This document shows, piece by piece, positions 30,866 through 33,071 of a stretch of DNA of 33,071 nucleotides. The notes beneath the pieces were generated by a model. The model was not told the origin of the DNA. It saw nothing but the letters and a program-made list of their open reading frames with translations, and searched no databases. This stretch comes from Mycobacterium sp. 1165178.9 (GTDB lineage: Bacteria > Actinomycetota > Actinomycetes > Mycobacteriales > Mycobacteriaceae): positions 1-33,071 of the forward strand of contig NZ_LZMB01000517.1 in NCBI RefSeq assembly GCF_001673555.1, in the 5' to 3' direction. A program made the position numbers and the translations under genes. Position 1 is the first letter of the stretch. Each line of letters opens with the position of its first letter.

Positions 30866-30958
30866 TCAGCGGGTAGGCAGGACCATCGCGCGCCGATACG
30901 AGACATCGGAAATGCGTTGCCAGAACCACAATTTCGCGGGGCCACCTGGTGGCACCAT
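30866..30958 (-). CDS. 30-codon ORF coupled to the end of cysQ
   Basis: The ATG overlaps the cysQ stop by one base (TGATG, 30956-30960). The peptide is MVPPGGPAKLWFWQRISDVS followed by YRRAMVLPTR. It is rich in Trp, Arg and Pro and reads like the basic C-terminus of a larger protein, so it may be the tail of a gene otherwise lost. Alternatively it is a real coupled small protein. I recognise no family. Confidence 0.3.
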   Translation of the reverse strand: MVPPGGPAKLWFWQRISDVSYRRAMVLPTR

Positions 30959-31686
30959 CAGCGAGTAACCGCCAGCACGGCTTCGGCCAGTTCGGGCCGG
31001 CACACTACAAGGTCCGGCAACTTCGGGTCGGGCTGGTTGTACGCCAGTGCGGACCCGTCGATGCGCGAGGTGTGCAACCCCGCGGCTCGGGCCACCGCCA
31101 CCGGCGCGGCGGAGTCCCATTCGAACTGGCCGCCGGCATGCACGTACACATCGGACAGCCCTTGGACGATCGAGGCGACCTTGGCTCCGGCGGAACCCAT
31201 TTCGACCAGGACCCCGTCCAGCGCATCGCGCATGTTCAACGCGATGGCGGGTGGACGAGTACGCGACACCACGATGCGCGGCTTGCCCGGCGCCGCAGGC
31301 GGCGAATCCACGTCGGGAGTTCCCAGCGTGATGCCTTGGGCCGGTAGCGCCACGGCGCCCGCGACCAGCTCACCGGACTGCCAGAGGGCGACGTGCACCG
31401 CCCAGTCGTCGCGTCCAAGCTCAGAAAATTCCCGCGTGCCGTCCAGCGGATCCACGATCCAGACGCGGTCCGAGCGCAACCGAACCGGGTCATCGGCGCC
31501 CTCTTCGGACAGCACCGCGTCACCGGGGCGCTCCGCGGCAAGGGCCTCCATCAAGAAGTCGTGAGATCGCTTGTCCCCCGCGGCTTTCCGGTCCGCCGCT
31601 CCCGCATCGGCGAATTCTTCTCGAACCCCGAGCAGTAGCCGACCTGCATCGGTGGCCAACCGTGCGGCCAGATCATGGTCATTCAT
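30958..31686 (-). CDS. cysQ: CysQ 3'-phosphoadenosine-5'-phosphate phosphatase
   Basis: The 242-residue inositol-monophosphatase-fold enzyme removes the 3'-phosphate from PAP (and PAPS), clearing the by-product of sulfotransferase reactions and PAPS use. The Mg2+ site is visible as VLSEEGADD, WIVDPLDGTREF and the C-terminal FEWDSAAPVAVARAAG. It strongly resembles M. tuberculosis CysQ (Rv2131c), with a shorter N-terminus. I chose ATG at 31686; a TTG two codons upstream is possible. It adds another sulfur-metabolism gene to the window. A 30-codon frame overlaps its stop. Confidence 0.93.
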   Translation of the reverse strand: MNDHDLAARLATDAGRLLLGVREEFADAGAADRKAAGDKRSHDFLMEALAAERPGDAVLSEEGADDPVRLRSDRVWIVDPLDGTREFSELGRDDWAVHVALWQSGELVAGAVALPAQGITLGTPDVDSPPAAPGKPRIVVSRTRPPAIALNMRDALDGVLVEMGSAGAKVASIVQGLSDVYVHAGGQFEWDSAAPVAVARAAGLHTSRIDGSALAYNQPDPKLPDLVVCRPELAEAVLAVTR

Positions 31687-31799
31687 CGGCAACTCCGGGA
31701 ATCCTCGAAATGTTGGTAGCGATGACCAACTTTACCCTGTCGTCGTGCCGTTTCGCCGTCACCACCCCAGCGGAAAATTTCACCCGTAATCTGGTGACC

Positions 31800-32420
31800 G
31801 TGAGCGGCGACGCCAACGTTTCTTTGATGGGGCGGTTGCGGCACACCTCGCGGGGGCGTGTGATCGGGGTCGGCATCGTGATGGCCGTGGTGCTGGTCGG
31901 CGTCCTCATCGTGGTGGGCGTGCAGCTGACCCAGGGCCAGCAGAGCGCGACGGCGCCCAGCACTCCGCCGTCGTCGCCGGAGAGCTTCGCCATTCCGGGC
32001 TGCTACAACCCATCCGTTCCCCCGGTCCCGCGCCCGAAGCGGCTCAACGTGTTGGGCTGCGCCAGCGTGGCCGTTGCGCTGCAGGACATGTCGTGGAGTT
32101 CCTGGGGACCGCAGGGCGCCGATGGGACCGGCACCGCGTTGTTCAAACTCTGTGATCCGAATTGCGCGGCGGGATCTCAGCTGACCGAACCGGTGGTCGT
32201 GCACGCCTGGAATCCACAGCCGCCGCGGCGCGAGGCCATCTGCCAGGTCGGCTTAAAGATTTTCGCCGACATGATCCTGGCCTTCCCCAAAGGCGTTCCA
32301 CCACCAAACGTGCAAAAGATGAACACCCAGTACAACGGAAAGCCGGCCGTGCATTTCGCCAACTACTCGAGCGGCGACACGCGCGGCACCCAGTTCATCG
32401 GCTACACATTCTGTAACTAG
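31800..32420 (+). CDS. Membrane-anchored secreted-domain protein, mycobacterial
   Basis: About 206 residues with a basic cytoplasmic start (GRLRHTSRGR), one hydrophobic span (VIGVGIVMAVVLVGVLIVVG), a Ser/Pro/Thr linker and an external domain of about 150 residues with six cysteines (GCYNP; LGCASV; KLCDPNCAAG; AICQVG; YTFCN), likely in disulfides. The final residues are typical of small mycobacterial envelope proteins. The start is uncertain: GTG at 31794 or 31800 or ATG at 31827 are all in frame, and the ATG would give 197 residues. No known enzyme family is recognised. Confidence 0.75.
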   Translation: MSGDANVSLMGRLRHTSRGRVIGVGIVMAVVLVGVLIVVGVQLTQGQQSATAPSTPPSSPESFAIPGCYNPSVPPVPRPKRLNVLGCASVAVALQDMSWSSWGPQGADGTGTALFKLCDPNCAAGSQLTEPVVVHAWNPQPPRREAICQVGLKIFADMILAFPKGVPPPNVQKMNTQYNGKPAVHFANYSSGDTRGTQFIGYTFCN

Positions 32421-32445
32421 CCGGTGCGAACTGTCTTGCGGTGGC

Positions 32446-33071
32446 TCACACCTCGATGACGACAGCGCCGCCCTGGCCGCCGCCGGCGCACATCGCCGCG
32501 ACGCCGATGCCGCCGCCCCGGCGGACGAGCTCGTAAGCCAGGGTGGTCACCATGCGCGCGCCGGAGGCCGCGATCGGGTGACCGAGGCTGCAGCCGCTAC
32601 CGGAGAAGTTCACCTTCTCCTCGTCGAGGCCGTATTCGCGACACGCCGCGATCGGCACGGACGCGAACGCCTCGTTGATCTCCCACAGCGCGACGTCACC
32701 GGGCGTCAGACCGGCGCGCTGCAACACCTTCCCGATGACCTTGACGGCACCGAGACCGCAGTCGCGGGCCGGCACCCCCGCGGCGGCCCAGGCCCTGACC
32801 GTGCCCATCACGTTGAGCTTCTCGGCCTGGGCGTAGTCACTGTCGACGAGCGCGACGGCGGCCGCGGCATCGTTGGTGCCACTACTGTTGCCCGCGGTGA
32901 TCGAGAAGCCTTCGATCTCGGGGTGCAAGACCTTGAGGCCGGCCAGCTTCTCGACGGTGGTGTCGCGGCGCGGATGCTCGTCCACTGCGAACTCGGTGAC
33001 CGAGCCATCGAACTGGGTGATCTTCAGCGGCAGGATCTCCTCGGCGAACTTGGCGGCGTCCTGGGCCGCGA
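32446..33071 (-). CDS. Thiolase (acetyl-CoA acetyltransferase), C-terminal part
   Basis: The reading frame stays open to the edge of the window, so about 207 C-terminal residues are present and the N-terminal half with the acyl-binding Cys is outside. Visible thiolase motifs are GNSSGTNDAAAAV, the INEAFAS loop, the His in GCSLGHPIAASGARM and the catalytic Cys in MCAGGGQGGA. It should cleave or form 3-ketoacyl-CoA in beta-oxidation or related steroid and fatty acid pathways. It resembles the FadA group, but I do not assign a number. It is convergent with the preceding protein gene (25 bases apart). Confidence 0.93.
   Translation of the reverse strand, partial: AAQDAAKFAEEILPLKITQFDGSVTEFAVDEHPRRDTTVEKLAGLKVLHPEIEGFSITAGNSSGTNDAAAAVALVDSDYAQAEKLNVMGTVRAWAAAGVPARDCGLGAVKVIGKVLQRAGLTPGDVALWEINEAFASVPIAACREYGLDEEKVNFSGSGCSLGHPIAASGARMVTTLAYELVRRGGGIGVAAMCAGGGQGGAVVIEV

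Overview
This is a high-GC, gene-dense window from a mycobacterium, most likely a slow-growing non-tuberculous species. It holds close relatives of several M. tuberculosis-lineage genes: lipM, yjcE, sseB, dhmA, cadI, the ACR3-ArsC fusion, pimC, and the siroheme sulfite reductase sirA. These are identified from remembered family sequences, not from a database search. No tRNA, rRNA, CRISPR array, transposase or integrase was seen.

Layout. (a) 1-5.7 kb is a sulfite-reduction module: the start of a thioredoxin reductase (-), then sirA and a CbiX-type sirohydrochlorin ferrochelatase (+), a LysR regulator (-), a 7Fe ferredoxin and lipM (+). (b) 5.7-9.6 kb holds a small conserved protein, a chagasin-like lipoprotein, a CPA1 Na+/H+ antiporter and an orphan AAA ATPase. 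(c) 9.7-11.9 kb is a TetR regulator coupled to a Rox-like FAD monooxygenase behind two overlapping palindromes. (d) 12-16.5 kb has pimC, an exported protein paired with a DapB-like dehydrogenase, the rhodanese sseB and an exported-looking nucleosidase. (e) 16.7-18.3 kb is an SDR joined through a 15-codon relay ORF to an EthD-like protein. (f) 18.3-20.6 kb is an arsenic operon, arsR - ACR3::ArsC - cadI (-). (g) 20.7-25.2 kb has an LpqH-family lipoprotein, a dehalogenase-type hydrolase, a TetR-P450 pair, and a divergent pair made of a 42-aa membrane peptide and an AveC-like membrane protein. (h) 25.3-30.9 kb has an LLM flavin oxidoreductase, a decayed and an intact DapB-like dehydrogenase, a frameshifted MalY/PatB-type aminotransferase, a cyclase-fold DUF2652 protein and haloalkane dehalogenase dhmA. 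(i) 30.9-33 kb has cysQ, a one-span secreted-domain protein and the 3' end of a thiolase gene.

How it fits together. The strongest new reading is a LysR-controlled sulfite-reduction module. The dyad CACAA-N7-TTGTG occurs upstream of sirA and again, with a second near-perfect copy, between lysR and the ferredoxin gene. One regulator could therefore set the enzyme (SirA), its siroheme-making chelatase, its likely electron donor and possibly thioredoxin reductase. The APS reductase gene cysH, which sits between sirA and the chelatase gene in M. tuberculosis, is absent here. Further sulfur-related genes (sseB, the C-S lyase-like aminotransferase, a nucleosidase, cysQ) lie in the same 33 kb. Other parts look like accessory catabolic or detoxification cassettes with local TetR or ArsR control, and the 26.3-26.8 kb gap keeps a gene remnant that shows past rearrangement.
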